A stretch of DNA of 64,000 bases, from assembly GCA_031411495.1 (NCBI GenBank), contig JANOBD010000032.1, forward strand, positions 1 through 64,000. The letters are read 5' to 3'. The DNA is from JANOBD01 sp031411495 (lineage in GTDB: Bacteria > Planctomycetota > Phycisphaerae > Tepidisphaerales > Tepidisphaeraceae). Within the stretch, counting starts at the first letter, position 1. Each line of letters starts with the position of its first letter. The notes beneath the pieces are model-generated. The model saw nothing but the letters and a program-made list of their open reading frames with translations. It had not been told where the DNA came from and searched no databases. Shown one piece after another: positions 16,429-25,335 of this stretch. The translations under genes were made by a program, and so were the position numbers.

Positions 16429-17997
16429 ATGACGACACCGATCATTCTCATCATCCGCGACGGCTGGGGCAGCAATCCCTACCCGCAGTGGGATCACGCC
16501 AACGCCGTCAAACTTGCCAGGACGCCGGTGTGCGATGCGCTCACGCGCGAATATCCGAACGTGCTGATTGCCACGAGCGGGTTCGACGTCGGCCTGCCGC
16601 TGGGCACGATGGGCAACAGCGAGGTCGGCCACCAGAACATCGGCGCGGGACGTGTCGTCGATCAGGAGTCGGTCGCGATCACCAAGCAGATTCTCTCCGG
16701 CGAGTTCTACGCCAACGCCGAGATGAACGCCGCCGTCGATCATGCCATCCGGCACAACTCCGATCTGCACCTGATGGGAATCGTCTCGGATGCCGGCGTG
16801 CACGGTTTGCTCGATCATCTGTACGGCTGCATCGAACTCGCCAAGCGCAAGGGACTGCAGCGCGTCTATCTCCACGCCTTCACCGACGGCCGCGATACCT
16901 CGCCCAATTCGGGCCTGGGCTACCTCCAGCAGGTCGAAGCGAAGATGAAGGAGATCGGCGTCGGCAAAGTCGCCACCGTGAGCGGGCGCTACTGGGCGAT
17001 GGACCGCGACAACCGCTGGCCGCGCATCGAAAAGGCGTACCGCGCGCTCACGCAAGGCGACGGGCCGATGTTCAAGACCGCGGAAGAAGCCGTGAGCTTC
17101 TACTACGCGCACCCGACGTCGCCGAATCTCTCCGGCGATGAGTTCGTCACACCCAGCGTGATCACCGATGAGAACAACAAGCCGATCGCGCGGATCAAGA
17201 CCGGCGACAGCGTCATTTTCTACAACTATCGTGGCGACCGGCCGCGGCAGATCACCAAGGCGTTCGTTCTGCCCGACTTCGACGGCTTCAAGCGGGAACA
17301 ACTCGACATCCACTTCACCACCATGACCGCCTACGAGCAAGCGCTACCGGTTCACGTCGCCTATCCGAAGCCGCCGAAAATGCTGAACATCCTGGGCGAA
17401 TTGATCTCGAACAAGGGCCTGAAGCAGTTCCGCTGCGCCGAGACGGAAAAGTTTCCGCACGTGACGTTCTTCTTCAACGACTACCGCGAAGAGCCTTATC
17501 CGGGTGAAGACCGCGTCGTGGTGCCGAGCCGGAAAGATGTCGCGACCTACGACCAGGTCCCCGAGATGAGCGCCGCCGGCATTACCGCGGCGACCGTGGC
17601 GGCGATCGACAGCGGCCAGTACGCGCTTCTGGTGGTGAACTACGCGAACGGCGACATGGTCGGCCATACCGGCAACCTTCAGGCCGCGATCAAGGCGGTG
17701 GAATGTGTCGACGCCGGCATCGGACAGATCATGACCGCGCTGCGGAAGAAGAACGGCACCGCGATCGTCTTTGCCGACCATGGGAACTGCGAGCAGATGA
17801 TCGATCCCGCCACCGGCGGCCCGCATACGGCCCACACGATTTACCCGGTTCAACTCATCGTCGTCGACGAGCGCGCCAAGGGAAGAACCCTCGCCGCGGG
17901 CGGACGACTCGCCGATGTCGCGCCGACCGCGCTCACGCTCATGGGCATCGATGTGCCGGCGGAGATGACGGGGAAGTCGTTGATCACATTGCAGTGA
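16429..17997 (+). CDS. gpmI: 2,3-bisphosphoglycerate-independent phosphoglycerate mutase
   Basis: Interconverts 3- and 2-phosphoglycerate in glycolysis; metal-dependent, cytoplasmic. 522 residues, close to the usual 510-515. Alkaline-phosphatase-superfamily motifs are seen: Asp11 in RDGWG, catalytic Ser64 in GNSEVGHQNIGAG, TDGRDTSP, RPRQITKAF, and the metal ligands in NYANGDMVGHTG and VFADHGNCEQM with a following PHTAH. The start at MTTPIIL is chosen because AGAGG precedes it and the family begins here. A hydrophobic N-terminal run precedes DGWG as normal. Confidence 0.97.
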   Translation: MTTPIILIIRDGWGSNPYPQWDHANAVKLARTPVCDALTREYPNVLIATSGFDVGLPLGTMGNSEVGHQNIGAGRVVDQESVAITKQILSGEFYANAEMNAAVDHAIRHNSDLHLMGIVSDAGVHGLLDHLYGCIELAKRKGLQRVYLHAFTDGRDTSPNSGLGYLQQVEAKMKEIGVGKVATVSGRYWAMDRDNRWPRIEKAYRALTQGDGPMFKTAEEAVSFYYAHPTSPNLSGDEFVTPSVITDENNKPIARIKTGDSVIFYNYRGDRPRQITKAFVLPDFDGFKREQLDIHFTTMTAYEQALPVHVAYPKPPKMLNILGELISNKGLKQFRCAETEKFPHVTFFFNDYREEPYPGEDRVVVPSRKDVATYDQVPEMSAAGITAATVAAIDSGQYALLVVNYANGDMVGHTGNLQAAIKAVECVDAGIGQIMTALRKKNGTAIVFADHGNCEQMIDPATGGPHTAHTIYPVQLIVVDERAKGRTLAAGGRLADVAPTALTLMGIDVPAEMTGKSLITLQ

Positions 17998-18051
17998 TCG
18001 ACGGAACCCGCCTGGGAAGTCGGGTTGACGGGTTCGTGTCGCACTCGCGCC

Positions 18052-18057
18052 TACGAT
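18052..18057 (+). promoter_or_regulatory. -10-like TACGAT directly before the OYE start
   Basis: TACGAT ends 6 nt before the ATG, too close for a leader with a ribosome site. TTGACG at 18025-18030 is a possible but widely spaced (21 nt) -35 element. Confidence 0.4.
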
Positions 18058-18063
18058 GCAGCC

Positions 18064-19101
18064 ATGCTAACGCTTTTCACGCCGTTCAAACTTCGCTCTG
18101 TGACGCTCCGCAACCGCATCGTCATGTCGCCGATGTGCATGTATTCGTCCGTGAACGGCCACGTGACGGATTGGCATCGGATTCATTATCCCACTCGGGC
18201 GGTGGGCGGCGTGGGAATGGTGGTGGTCGAAGCGACGGCCGTCGATCCGCACGGAATGATCTCGCCGAATGACATGGGCATCTGGTCGGATCAGCACGTT
18301 TCGGGATTGGCGGAGATCGTGCGGCTCGTCGAAGGGAACGGCGCGGTGCCGGCAATCCAGCTCGCGCATGCCGGGCGAAAGTCCGGCAGCGCGCCGGACG
18401 GATCGATGGACATGATCGCGCCGAGTGCGGTGCCGTTCGATGAAGGCCGAACGCCGCCGCGCGAGATGGGCCATGACGAGATGGATCGCGTATGCGCGTC
18501 GTTCGTCGCGGGCACAAAGCGCGCGATCGCCGCCGGGTTCAAGGCGATCGAGCTTCACATGGCACACGGCTATCTGCTCAGTTCGTTCCTCTCGCCGCTG
18601 GCGAACTTTCGAACCGATGCATTCGGCGGCTCGCTCGAAAACCGGATGCGATTTCCCCTCCAGGTGGCCGAGGCGGTTCGAAAGGCGATGCCGGAGGAAA
18701 TGCCGCTGATGGTGCGCGTCAGTGCGATCGATCCGGAAGAGGGCGGCATCACCATCGACCAGACGGTGGTGTTCGCCAAGGAGTCGAAGCGTCGCGGCGT
18801 CGACCTCGTCGATTGCTCCACCGGCGGCAACAGCAAGACCGGCTGGGCCCGTGCCTGGCCGGGCTATCAGGTGCCTTTCGCCGAAGCGGTGAAGCGCGAC
18901 GCCGGCATCGCCAGCGGCGCGGTCGGCATGATCACCGAACCGAAGTTCGCGGAAGAGATCCTCCAGAAGGGTCAGGCCGACCTGATCTTCCTCGGGCGCG
19001 AACTGCTGCGCGACCCGTACTGGCCCCTCCGTGCGGCGGCCGCGCTGGAACACACGGAAAACACCGTGCCGCGGCAATACACGCGGGCGTGGGGACGGTG
19101 A
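18064..19101 (+). CDS. Old yellow enzyme, NADPH dehydrogenase (NamA/YqjM type)
   Basis: FMN-dependent ene-reductase, 345 residues. The YqjM-class signature SPMCMYSS contains Cys25 and Tyr27, which line the flavin site. QLAHAGRKS, HMAHGYLLSSFLSPLANFR and GGSLENRMRFPL are classic OYE segments, and GAVGMITEPKFAEEIL with FLGRELLRDPYW is the phosphate-binding C-terminal half. It reduces activated alkenes with NADPH; the physiological substrate is unknown. The start at 18064 is supported by the TACGAT box 6 nt upstream (leaderless type) and by family length; the longer frame upstream is not family-like. Confidence 0.93.
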   Translation: MLTLFTPFKLRSVTLRNRIVMSPMCMYSSVNGHVTDWHRIHYPTRAVGGVGMVVVEATAVDPHGMISPNDMGIWSDQHVSGLAEIVRLVEGNGAVPAIQLAHAGRKSGSAPDGSMDMIAPSAVPFDEGRTPPREMGHDEMDRVCASFVAGTKRAIAAGFKAIELHMAHGYLLSSFLSPLANFRTDAFGGSLENRMRFPLQVAEAVRKAMPEEMPLMVRVSAIDPEEGGITIDQTVVFAKESKRRGVDLVDCSTGGNSKTGWARAWPGYQVPFAEAVKRDAGIASGAVGMITEPKFAEEILQKGQADLIFLGRELLRDPYWPLRAAAALEHTENTVPRQYTRAWGR

Positions 19102-19146
19102 TTGGGAAGGGATGAGGGCGGAGGGATGAAGGATGGAAAAAGAACG

Positions 19147-19263
19147 TGTCATTCCGAGGAGGTTCACCGACGAGGAATCTGGCGGCGGCCGTGCGGTGCG
19201 ATCCGGTACGCAGTGCGCGTCGCGGCCGCGAGTAGACCCTTCGTCAGCACGTCTCCTCTGGGT
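19147..19263. repeat. Dispersed intergenic repeat (CATTCCGAGG / GAGGAATCTGG / AGACCCTTCG type)
   Basis: The stretch contains TCATTCCGAGGAGG, CGAGGAATCTGG and GAGTAGACCCTTCG (19230-19243). The last 14 bases recur exactly at 40148-40161 within the inverted-repeat element there, so the two belong to one family. Elements of this type are widespread in high-GC environmental bacteria. Confidence 0.55.
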
Positions 19264-19305
19264 GACAGAACGGTCGCATACGCTAACGAATGAACAGGAC
19301 TAACC

Positions 19306-20235
19306 ATGGTCGCCGCGTTCACATCCCTCGTGCTCTCGATCGCCGGCGCGACTCGCGCGCACGACCCATCCACCCTCATCAAAGCGGGCGATCGCTACTA
19401 CTGCTTCGCCACCGGCGTCGGAATCATCTCGAAAGTGTCGGATGACCTGATAACCTGGCGCGACCTCAAGCCCGTCTTCGAGCATTTGCCCGAGTGGACC
19501 AAGACCGCCGTGCCGGAGTTTCGCGGGCACTTCTGGGCGCCGGATGTGGCGAAGATCGGCGACCAGTATTTCCTGTACTACTCGGTCTCCAGCTTCGGCA
19601 AACAGGTTTCGGCGATCGGCGTCGCCACCACGCCGACGCTCGACCCCGACAAGCCCGAGCACGATTGGACAGACCGCGGCCCGGTCATTCAATCAAAGGT
19701 CGGCGATCCGTACAACACCATCGATCCGGCCATCTTCGTGGACAATGACTCGCGCGCCTGGCTCGTCTTCGGCTCGTACTGGCAGGGGATTCACCTCTTT
19801 GAAATCGATCCGAAAACCGGGCTGCGCAAAGACGCGAACGCCGCGCCGATCCAGCTCGCCAACTATCCGATGATCGAAGCGCCTTACATCACGCGCCGAG
19901 GCGATTGGTATTATCTGTTCGTGAACTTCGATCTCTGCTGCAAAGGAAAGGACAGCACCTACAACATCCGCGTGGGGCGGAGCAAATCGGTGACCGGGCC
20001 TTATGTCGATCGCGATGGGAAGGACATGCGCGAGGGCGGCGGCACGATGGTTTTGAAGACAAACGGCACGCGCATCGGCCCCGGCCACGCCGGCATCTTC
20101 GTCGAGAACGGCGTGGAATACTTGAGCTATCACTATTACGACGGCGCGACCGAGCGCGGGACGCCGACGCTGGGGATTCAGACGACCGCGTGGGATGAAG
20201 ACGGATGGCCGACGGTCGGCACGGGCCACGAATGA
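19306..20235 (+). CDS. GH43 arabinanase-like glycoside hydrolase, probably secreted
   Basis: 309 residues; predicted to cleave alpha-1,5-arabinan. The five-bladed propeller catalytic triad is visible: Asp20 in AHDPS (base), Asp140 in YNTIDPAIF and Glu191 in MIEAPYI (acid). WAPDVAKIGDQYFLYYS, GSYWQGIHLFEI and GPGHAGIF are typical of arabinan endo-1,5-alpha-L-arabinosidases. The N-terminus (VAAFTSLVLSIAGA) is a short signal-like segment, although it runs directly into the catalytic Asp, so export is uncertain. AGGA lies just upstream of the ATG, with TACGCT about 25 nt upstream. There is no carbohydrate-binding module. Confidence 0.92.
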   Translation: MVAAFTSLVLSIAGATRAHDPSTLIKAGDRYYCFATGVGIISKVSDDLITWRDLKPVFEHLPEWTKTAVPEFRGHFWAPDVAKIGDQYFLYYSVSSFGKQVSAIGVATTPTLDPDKPEHDWTDRGPVIQSKVGDPYNTIDPAIFVDNDSRAWLVFGSYWQGIHLFEIDPKTGLRKDANAAPIQLANYPMIEAPYITRRGDWYYLFVNFDLCCKGKDSTYNIRVGRSKSVTGPYVDRDGKDMREGGGTMVLKTNGTRIGPGHAGIFVENGVEYLSYHYYDGATERGTPTLGIQTTAWDEDGWPTVGTGHE

Positions 20236-20281
20236 TGGAGTTGGACGCGGTTGCGCGTTGCTCACGTCTTGGTGCAGTCGC

Positions 20282-20310
20282 TTCACCTGCCGTGCGTCAG
20301 TTCCTAGGAT
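20282..20310 (+). promoter_or_regulatory. Predicted leaderless promoter of the MscS gene
   Basis: TTCACC (20282-20287), a 17-nt spacer and TAGGAT (20305-20310) are followed after 9 nt by the ATG at 20320. Confidence 0.45.
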
Positions 20311-20319
20311 GCTCTGGCT

Positions 20320-21456
20320 ATGGCTCCCGCATCGAATCCATCCACGCTACCAACGTCTCGGCCGGCGGAGCAGGGCGACCTGATCGTGCAGATCGGCCGG
20401 GCACTCGAACAGACTGGCGTCACCGACACCGTGCTGCAGACGTCGCCTTCGCATTGGCTGCTCGCCGCGCTTGGGATGTTCCTTGGCCTGCTGATGGCGC
20501 GGCTCGCGTCGGGAGTCCTGCGCAAGTTGGGCCAGCGGTGGGCCGAGCGCGTGAAGCTCGTGCGCGCGGTGGTTTTCAACAGCGTCGCCGGCCCGATCAG
20601 TCTGTTCCTGTTCATGCTCGGTTTCGCGTTGGGCTTGCAGTTCCTCGTGATCGGGCCGACGCTCCGCGAGTTCCTGATCCGCCTGTTTCAGCTTCTCAAT
20701 ATCATCTGCGTCGGCTGGCTGCTCTATAACCTCGTCGACCTGATGACGCTGGCGCTGAATCGATGGACGCGCGGCCGGCAGGGAAACCTGAGCGTCATGC
20801 TCGTGCCGCTGGTGCGCAAGACGCTGCGCGTGATGCTGGTGACGGTGCTGCTGCTCTTCGTGGCGGAGAATGTCTTCAACCAGGACGTGAAGGCGCTGCT
20901 CGCCGGCCTGGGCATTGCAGGTTTGGCCGTCTCGCTTGCCGCGCAGGACAGCATCAAGAACCTCTTCGGCTCCGTAACGATCTTTGCCGATCAGCCGTTT
21001 GCGATCGGCGAGTTTGTGGAGGTGCTCGGGTACCAGGGAACGGTGGAGGATATCGGCTTCCGTTCGACGCGCATCCGCACAACGGATGGCTATCTGCTGA
21101 CCATGCCCAACAGCAAGATCGCCGACTCGCCGGTGCAGAATAATTCCAGACGCAACAAGATCCGCCGGGTGGTGGAAATCGGCTTTCCCTGCGACACGAC
21201 GCCGGAGCAGGTGCAGCGCGCGCTGCAGATTCTGACAGCGATTTTCAATCAGCAGGAAATCACGGATGCCTTCGACACCGAAAAGGATCCGGTACGGATC
21301 GCCTTCGACGAGATGACAGGCAATCTGCTTCGTGTGAAAGTGTTTTACTGGTTTCGCAACGGCAACTATTGGGATTACCTCGCGCACGCCCAGGCGGTGA
21401 ACCTGGAGATCGTCAAACGTTTCGCGACAGCGGAGATCAAGTACTCCTTCCCGTAA
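20320..21456 (+). CDS. MscS-family mechanosensitive ion channel
   Basis: 378 residues, inner membrane. Hydrophobic segments lie at about 46-64, 83-104, 115-140, 155-180 and the pore helix (ALLAGLGIAGLAVSLAAQDS). The MscS beta domain follows (NLFGSVTIFADQPFAIGEFV, GTVEDIGFRSTRIRT, PNSKIADSPVQN) and an alpha/beta C-terminal domain completes it. It releases solutes on hypo-osmotic shock. The N-terminal extension before the first helix is about 40 residues and polar. No Shine-Dalgarno; the promoter lies directly before the start codon. Confidence 0.95.
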   Translation: MAPASNPSTLPTSRPAEQGDLIVQIGRALEQTGVTDTVLQTSPSHWLLAALGMFLGLLMARLASGVLRKLGQRWAERVKLVRAVVFNSVAGPISLFLFMLGFALGLQFLVIGPTLREFLIRLFQLLNIICVGWLLYNLVDLMTLALNRWTRGRQGNLSVMLVPLVRKTLRVMLVTVLLLFVAENVFNQDVKALLAGLGIAGLAVSLAAQDSIKNLFGSVTIFADQPFAIGEFVEVLGYQGTVEDIGFRSTRIRTTDGYLLTMPNSKIADSPVQNNSRRNKIRRVVEIGFPCDTTPEQVQRALQILTAIFNQQEITDAFDTEKDPVRIAFDEMTGNLLRVKVFYWFRNGNYWDYLAHAQAVNLEIVKRFATAEIKYSFP

Positions 21457-21568
21457 CAGGCCGCACAGGCCGGAGTGTGCGCAGCAATGGCTCGCCAAAA
21501 CGAACGTCTTGTGTGCGGCGAATCGGCGCAATCGAATTCCCTGATGGCGTGGACTGCCGTCGTGAGGC

Positions 21569-21790
21569 ATGTTTGCCTTCCACATGAGCCAGGCCCGCAT
21601 CGAAGGCAATATCTTCCGTATCCTCAGCAAGGCCCGCGCGACGTTGTGCTTTGAAGGGTCCGGCCTCCGCAAGACCGGCACCGGCTCGCGCGTGCAGTTC
21701 GATTTCGGGAACGCACACTATTGCGGCGAGTTGATCGCGCTCAGCCCGACGCGGGTGATCGTTCATATTTCGGAGCCGGCGCGCGCCTGA
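21569..21790 (+). CDS. Small hypothetical protein (73 aa)
   Basis: A short frame between mscS and the rhamnosidase on the same strand. The middle (GTGSRVQFDFGNAHYCGELIALSPTRVIVHIS) has an alternating beta pattern such as small beta-barrel (PilZ- or SH3-like) domains show, but no diagnostic residues. No good ribosome site is present at either ATG. The opposite strand carries a longer frame without motifs. Low certainty. Confidence 0.35.
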   Translation: MFAFHMSQARIEGNIFRILSKARATLCFEGSGLRKTGTGSRVQFDFGNAHYCGELIALSPTRVIVHISEPARA

Positions 21791-21834
21791 AGCCGTTCCC
21801 ACGCTTCTGATTTGTCTCATCGTCTGCTGTCGCG

Positions 21835-24042
21835 ATGATCTACGCGATGCCGATCGACCTTGCCGTGAACCACTTGCGCCGAATCGTCCTGAACGAGCCG
21901 CCGTTCCAAGTCGAGAATGGTCTGTGGCGGCGATATCACTGGCCTGCGTCGTGGATCGCGCCTTGCGGTTCGCTGGAAACGCCGATCGTGTTCGCGGCGC
22001 GACGCCCGTTCCAGGTCGAGGCGAATCACGCGCCGATCCGCATACACGTGTCGGCCGATGAGCGGTTCGAGCTGTATCTGGACAGGACTTTAATCGCCCG
22101 CGGCCCAGAGCGCGGCGACGTCAACAACTGGTTCTTCCAGACGTATGAACTCGCGAATCTCGCCGCCGGCCAGCACCTGCTCACTGCACGCGTGTGGGCG
22201 ATGGGCGATGCCGCGCCGATCGCACAGTTGTCGGCCGGGCCCGCGTTTCTGCTCGCGGCCGAGGGCGCGTGGGGCGAGCAGCTCAGCACGGGCGTCGCAA
22301 CGTGGGAGATCCGTCGCATCGACGGTATCGGCATCCGACACAATCCGCAGGTCAATCCCGATGGATTCGCCGGCAAAAAAATTCGCGTCGATGCACAGCG
22401 ATTTCCCTTCGGCTTCGAAAGCGATTGCGAGCCATCGCCAGACTGGAGGCCGGCGCAGGTCCGCCACTCGGCAAGTACGAACATTCCAATCGAACGGACG
22501 TCCATGCGCTCGCTTCGCCCGGCGATCTTGCCGGATATGCTTCGCCGGCCGATTGCGGGATTGCGCTGCTGTTTCGCGGAAATGCTAGACAAGGATGCAG
22601 ACCTCTCCACGCAACGCGTCGCGGGCGTGAAGAACGACGCTGACCTGGCGGCTTCGGTCCAGGCGATGCTCGACACGTCGGCGCCGCTTCGTATCGATCC
22701 GCAGACGCGGATTCGCGCGATCATCGACCTCGGCGACTACTACTGCGCCTACCCAACCCTTCTAACCAGTGGCGGCGCACACGCCGAGATCGAACTCGCC
22801 TGGGCCGAGTCGCTGTACGTCGATCCAGCCAGGCATGAAAAGGGGGACCGCGACCAGATCCTCGGCAAACTGTTCCGCGGCTTCGCCGACGCGTTCGCGA
22901 CCGACGGCGGATCGAATCGGCGTTTCTCGACGCTCTGGTGGCAGGCCGGACGGTTCTTGCAGCTGCACATCACCTCGCCACAGGATCACCTGTTGCTTCA
23001 CTCGCTCACGCTCGAAGAGACTCGTTATCCCCTAGACGAGACCCGGCTGCCCAGGACAGACGACGCCGCGATCGCGCACGCAGTCAAGCTCTCGCTTCGC
23101 TCCATCCAGATGTGCCTGCACGAGACATTCATGGATTGTCCGTACTACGAGCAACTCGCCTACATCGGCGACACGCGGCTGCAAGCGCTGGCGCTGATGA
23201 CGATGAGCGACGACGATCGTCCGGTGCGGAAGGCGATCGAAATGTTCGATCAGTCGCGATTCGCCTCTGGTTGGACACACTCGCGCTATCCGTCGCGGGT
23301 CGCGCAGCTGATCCCGACGTTTTCGATGGTGTGGGTGGGAATGGTGCACGACTTCCTGAGAATGCGCGGCGACAAGACCTTCGTTCGCGATCGAATGCCC
23401 GGCGTTCGCGCGGTCATGGATGCGTGCCTGGCGCATCTCGATGAGGCGAGCGGCCTGTTGCGGAATCCGGCGGGATGGAACTTCATCGACTGGTCGGCGG
23501 GTTTCGAAGACGGCGTGCCGCGATGCGGCGTCGATGGGCCGAGTGCGACGATCAACTGGCAGTTCGTGCTCGCGCTCAAGTGGTGGGGCGAACTCGAAGC
23601 CGACGTGGGTGAGCCGGAGCTGCGGGCACGGGCGAATCGACACCATGCTGCCTGCGCGGCCGCGACCGAACGGGCATTCTGGAACGACCAGCGCGGCGCG
23701 TGGGCAGAGAACTTAAAGGGAGACCTTTTCTCGGAACATGCGCAGGCGCTTGCGATCCTTGCCGGCGCTGACGCCGCTCATTGCCATCGTGCGGTCGAAT
23801 CGCTCGCAACACCGGATGCATCGTTCGCTGCGGCAACGATCTACTTCGCGCACTACGTACTCGAGGCGCTGGTGCTGGCCGGGCGGAAAGAGGCCATTTC
23901 CGCGCGGCTGGAAACGTGGCGGGCACTTGAGTCGACGGGTTTGAAGACCCTACCCGAGCAGCCAGAGCCGACGCGGTCCGACTGCCACGCGTGGGGCGCT
24001 CACCTGATCTATCACCTTCACCAATATCATCAGCCGAGCTGA
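21835..24042 (+). CDS. GH78 alpha-L-rhamnosidase
   Basis: 735 residues; releases terminal L-rhamnose from plant or algal glycans. Residues about 25-150 form a beta-sandwich, then come a further beta region and an (alpha/alpha)6 barrel from about 410. The GH78 signature region is MDCPYYEQLAYIGDTRLQ, corresponding to the DCPxRE..GD motif with Tyr-Tyr-Glu in place of x-Arg-Glu. WNFIDWSAGF and the C-terminal SDCHAWGAHLIYHL are also family blocks. No signal peptide is seen, so it is probably cytoplasmic and acts on imported oligosaccharides. A second in-frame ATG (MPIDLAV) is an alternative start. Confidence 0.9.
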   Translation: MIYAMPIDLAVNHLRRIVLNEPPFQVENGLWRRYHWPASWIAPCGSLETPIVFAARRPFQVEANHAPIRIHVSADERFELYLDRTLIARGPERGDVNNWFFQTYELANLAAGQHLLTARVWAMGDAAPIAQLSAGPAFLLAAEGAWGEQLSTGVATWEIRRIDGIGIRHNPQVNPDGFAGKKIRVDAQRFPFGFESDCEPSPDWRPAQVRHSASTNIPIERTSMRSLRPAILPDMLRRPIAGLRCCFAEMLDKDADLSTQRVAGVKNDADLAASVQAMLDTSAPLRIDPQTRIRAIIDLGDYYCAYPTLLTSGGAHAEIELAWAESLYVDPARHEKGDRDQILGKLFRGFADAFATDGGSNRRFSTLWWQAGRFLQLHITSPQDHLLLHSLTLEETRYPLDETRLPRTDDAAIAHAVKLSLRSIQMCLHETFMDCPYYEQLAYIGDTRLQALALMTMSDDDRPVRKAIEMFDQSRFASGWTHSRYPSRVAQLIPTFSMVWVGMVHDFLRMRGDKTFVRDRMPGVRAVMDACLAHLDEASGLLRNPAGWNFIDWSAGFEDGVPRCGVDGPSATINWQFVLALKWWGELEADVGEPELRARANRHHAACAAATERAFWNDQRGAWAENLKGDLFSEHAQALAILAGADAAHCHRAVESLATPDASFAAATIYFAHYVLEALVLAGRKEAISARLETWRALESTGLKTLPEQPEPTRSDCHAWGAHLIYHLHQYHQPS

Positions 24043-24046
24043 CGCG

Positions 24047-24358
24047 CTAGGACTCGACGAGTTCGTCACGGTTGTCGCAGAGCCATTTCAGGGACGCGGC
24101 GACGCCGAGTGAAGCGATGATCATGCCCGCGGCGCTCGGCCACGCGCCGCCGACGGCGGCGAAGAGCGCGCGATATACCATCGAAAGTCCGGCGATCGCC
24201 AGGGCGGAGATCATCGAGAGGATAATCACACGCCAGCCTTCTCGTAGGAGTGCGTCTCGCATGTCGTCGATATCGGACGGCGTGCCCTGCCGCGCTTGAA
24301 GAAAGCGTTGTGTCGGCACGCGTCTGATAATCGCTGGGATTCGGCCCCGATGAGACAC
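24047..24358 (-). CDS. Small membrane protein, two TM segments
   Basis: 103 residues; helices at about 43-65 (VIILSMISALAIAGLSMVY) and 69-90, with a charged N-terminus and a DNRDELVES tail. Unrecognised family. The GTG start at 24358 is supported by TTGCCC and TAATCG boxes, the latter 9 nt before the GTG, in the leaderless style seen elsewhere; an internal ATG (MRDALLREGW) is an alternative. It converges with the rhamnosidase gene, whose stop is 4 nt away. Confidence 0.55.
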   Translation of the reverse strand: MSHRGRIPAIIRRVPTQRFLQARQGTPSDIDDMRDALLREGWRVIILSMISALAIAGLSMVYRALFAAVGGAWPSAAGMIIASLGVAASLKWLCDNRDELVES

Positions 24359-24674
24359 AGGTTACCGATTACGTGAAGGGCACGACCGCGGGCAATCTGT
24401 GCAGGATTCGCGCGGTATCGCGGTCCGGACCTCGGTTATTGGGTCCTGCCGGAAGAAAAATCTGTCAAGGGAACGATCGATCAAAGTTAAACCGGGTGGT
24501 CGATGAAGACGATGTCACGATTGAAGTCCGAGGTCCGGCGTTTCTGTGCCTCGGCATCGTGAGTCAGTGTTGGCTTTCGATGGCGCAAAAAAAGCGCTGC
24601 TTGCCAGACGACCAGTCCAATTGGAGGTTGTAGGTGCAAGAGCTGTTAAGGAAACGCCAGAAGAAGGAGAAGCC
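24359..24674. other. Leader region of the Flp pilin genes with long-range inverted repeat
   Basis: CCGGACCTCGG (24425-24435) is perfectly complementary to CCGAGGTCCGG (24528-24538), enclosing 92 nt. This may fold as a structured 5' leader of flp1. No gene is supported; the plus-strand frame that extends flp1 upstream has no pilin similarity. Confidence 0.4.
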
Positions 24675-24836
24675 ATGAAGGCCTTCTTGAAGAAGCTCGT
24701 CAAAGACGAGAACGGTGGCGAAATTCTCGAGTACGCATTGATTGCCGGTCTGATCGTGGTTGCCGCGATCGCCGTCATCACCGCCGTTGGCGGCAAGGTG
24801 CTTGCTCGTTGGAACTCGCTCAACAGCGGCATGTGA
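24675..24836 (+). CDS. flp: Flp/Fap pilin 1 (type IVb prepilin)
   Basis: 53-residue prepilin, the structural subunit of a Tad (Flp) pilus. A basic leader (MKAFLKKLVKDENG) precedes the cleavage site NG|GEILEY, with the conserved Glu5-Tyr6 of mature Flp pilins, then a single hydrophobic helix (ALIAGLIVVAAIAVITAVGG) and a short polar tail ending NSLNSGM. AAGGAG lies 7 nt before the ATG. It is nearly identical to the next gene, a recent tandem duplication. It is processed by the TadV-type peptidase encoded downstream. Confidence 0.92.
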   Translation: MKAFLKKLVKDENGGEILEYALIAGLIVVAAIAVITAVGGKVLARWNSLNSGM

Positions 24837-24928
24837 GACTCGCGCTTTTCCCGGGAACAGCGCGGATCACCATCCGCCGCGGGCCTGGGAACTGCTTCGT
24901 GCAGTCTCAGACGTCCGCACAGAGTTAC

Positions 24929-24957
24929 GCCCATCGCCGGTGGCAAACCGGCGATGG
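24929..24957 (+). promoter_or_regulatory. Perfect hairpin in the flp1-flp2 spacer
   Basis: CCCATCGCCGGT, a five-base loop and ACCGGCGATGGG form a perfect 12-bp stem ending 38 nt before the flp2 start. It lacks a U-tract, so an mRNA-stability or processing role is more likely than termination. Confidence 0.55.
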
Positions 24958-24995
24958 GAATTGGAACCGAGTTTAGCCTTTTGGAGGGTTGCACA

Positions 24996-25154
24996 GTGAA
25001 CGTTTTGAAGCAGTTCGTTCGTGATGAAAACGGTGGCGAGATTCTTGAATACGCGTTGATTGCCGGCCTGATCGTGGTTGCCGCGATCGCCGTCATCACC
25101 GCCGTCGGTGGCAAGGTCCTTGCCCGGTGGAACTCGCTCAACAGTGGCATGTAA
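24996..25154 (+). CDS. flp: Flp/Fap pilin 2 (type IVb prepilin)
   Basis: 52 residues from a GTG start, with GGAGGG about 8 nt upstream. The leader is VNVLKQFVRDENG, then cleavage before GEILEY and the same helix and tail as pilin 1; from residue 10 onward the two differ by no amino acids. DNA differences between the copies are mostly at third positions, showing purifying selection. A Rho-independent terminator follows 31 nt after the stop, so the two near-identical pilins can be transcribed separately from the rest of the locus. Confidence 0.92.
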   Translation: MNVLKQFVRDENGGEILEYALIAGLIVVAAIAVITAVGGKVLARWNSLNSGM

Positions 25155-25185
25155 TCCGGGCAGTTGATGCGCCCGCGTTCGGCTT

Positions 25186-25220
25186 AACCTTGCATCGGCG
25201 CCTGCCGGTGCAAGGTTTTT
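25186..25220 (+). terminator. Rho-independent terminator after flp2
   Basis: AACCTTGCA pairs with TGCAAGGTT, extended by four further pairs (one G-U) around a six-base loop, and is followed by TTTTT. It separates the duplicated pilins from the third pilin and the assembly genes. Confidence 0.8.
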
Positions 25221-25335
25221 GCGTTTGCTCAGAATTCCGGGGTGTTTTTTCGATCTTAGTGAACCCACCCGTTTCTTTCAGCCGAAGAAATAGGGTGTCT
25301 AGACGATTGTCCGCCACGCGGATGGGAGCAGCCCG

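Noticed and set aside
24546..24674. N-terminal extension of flp1
   Set aside because: The added 43 residues would destroy the short prepilin leader; AAGGAG precedes the internal ATG.
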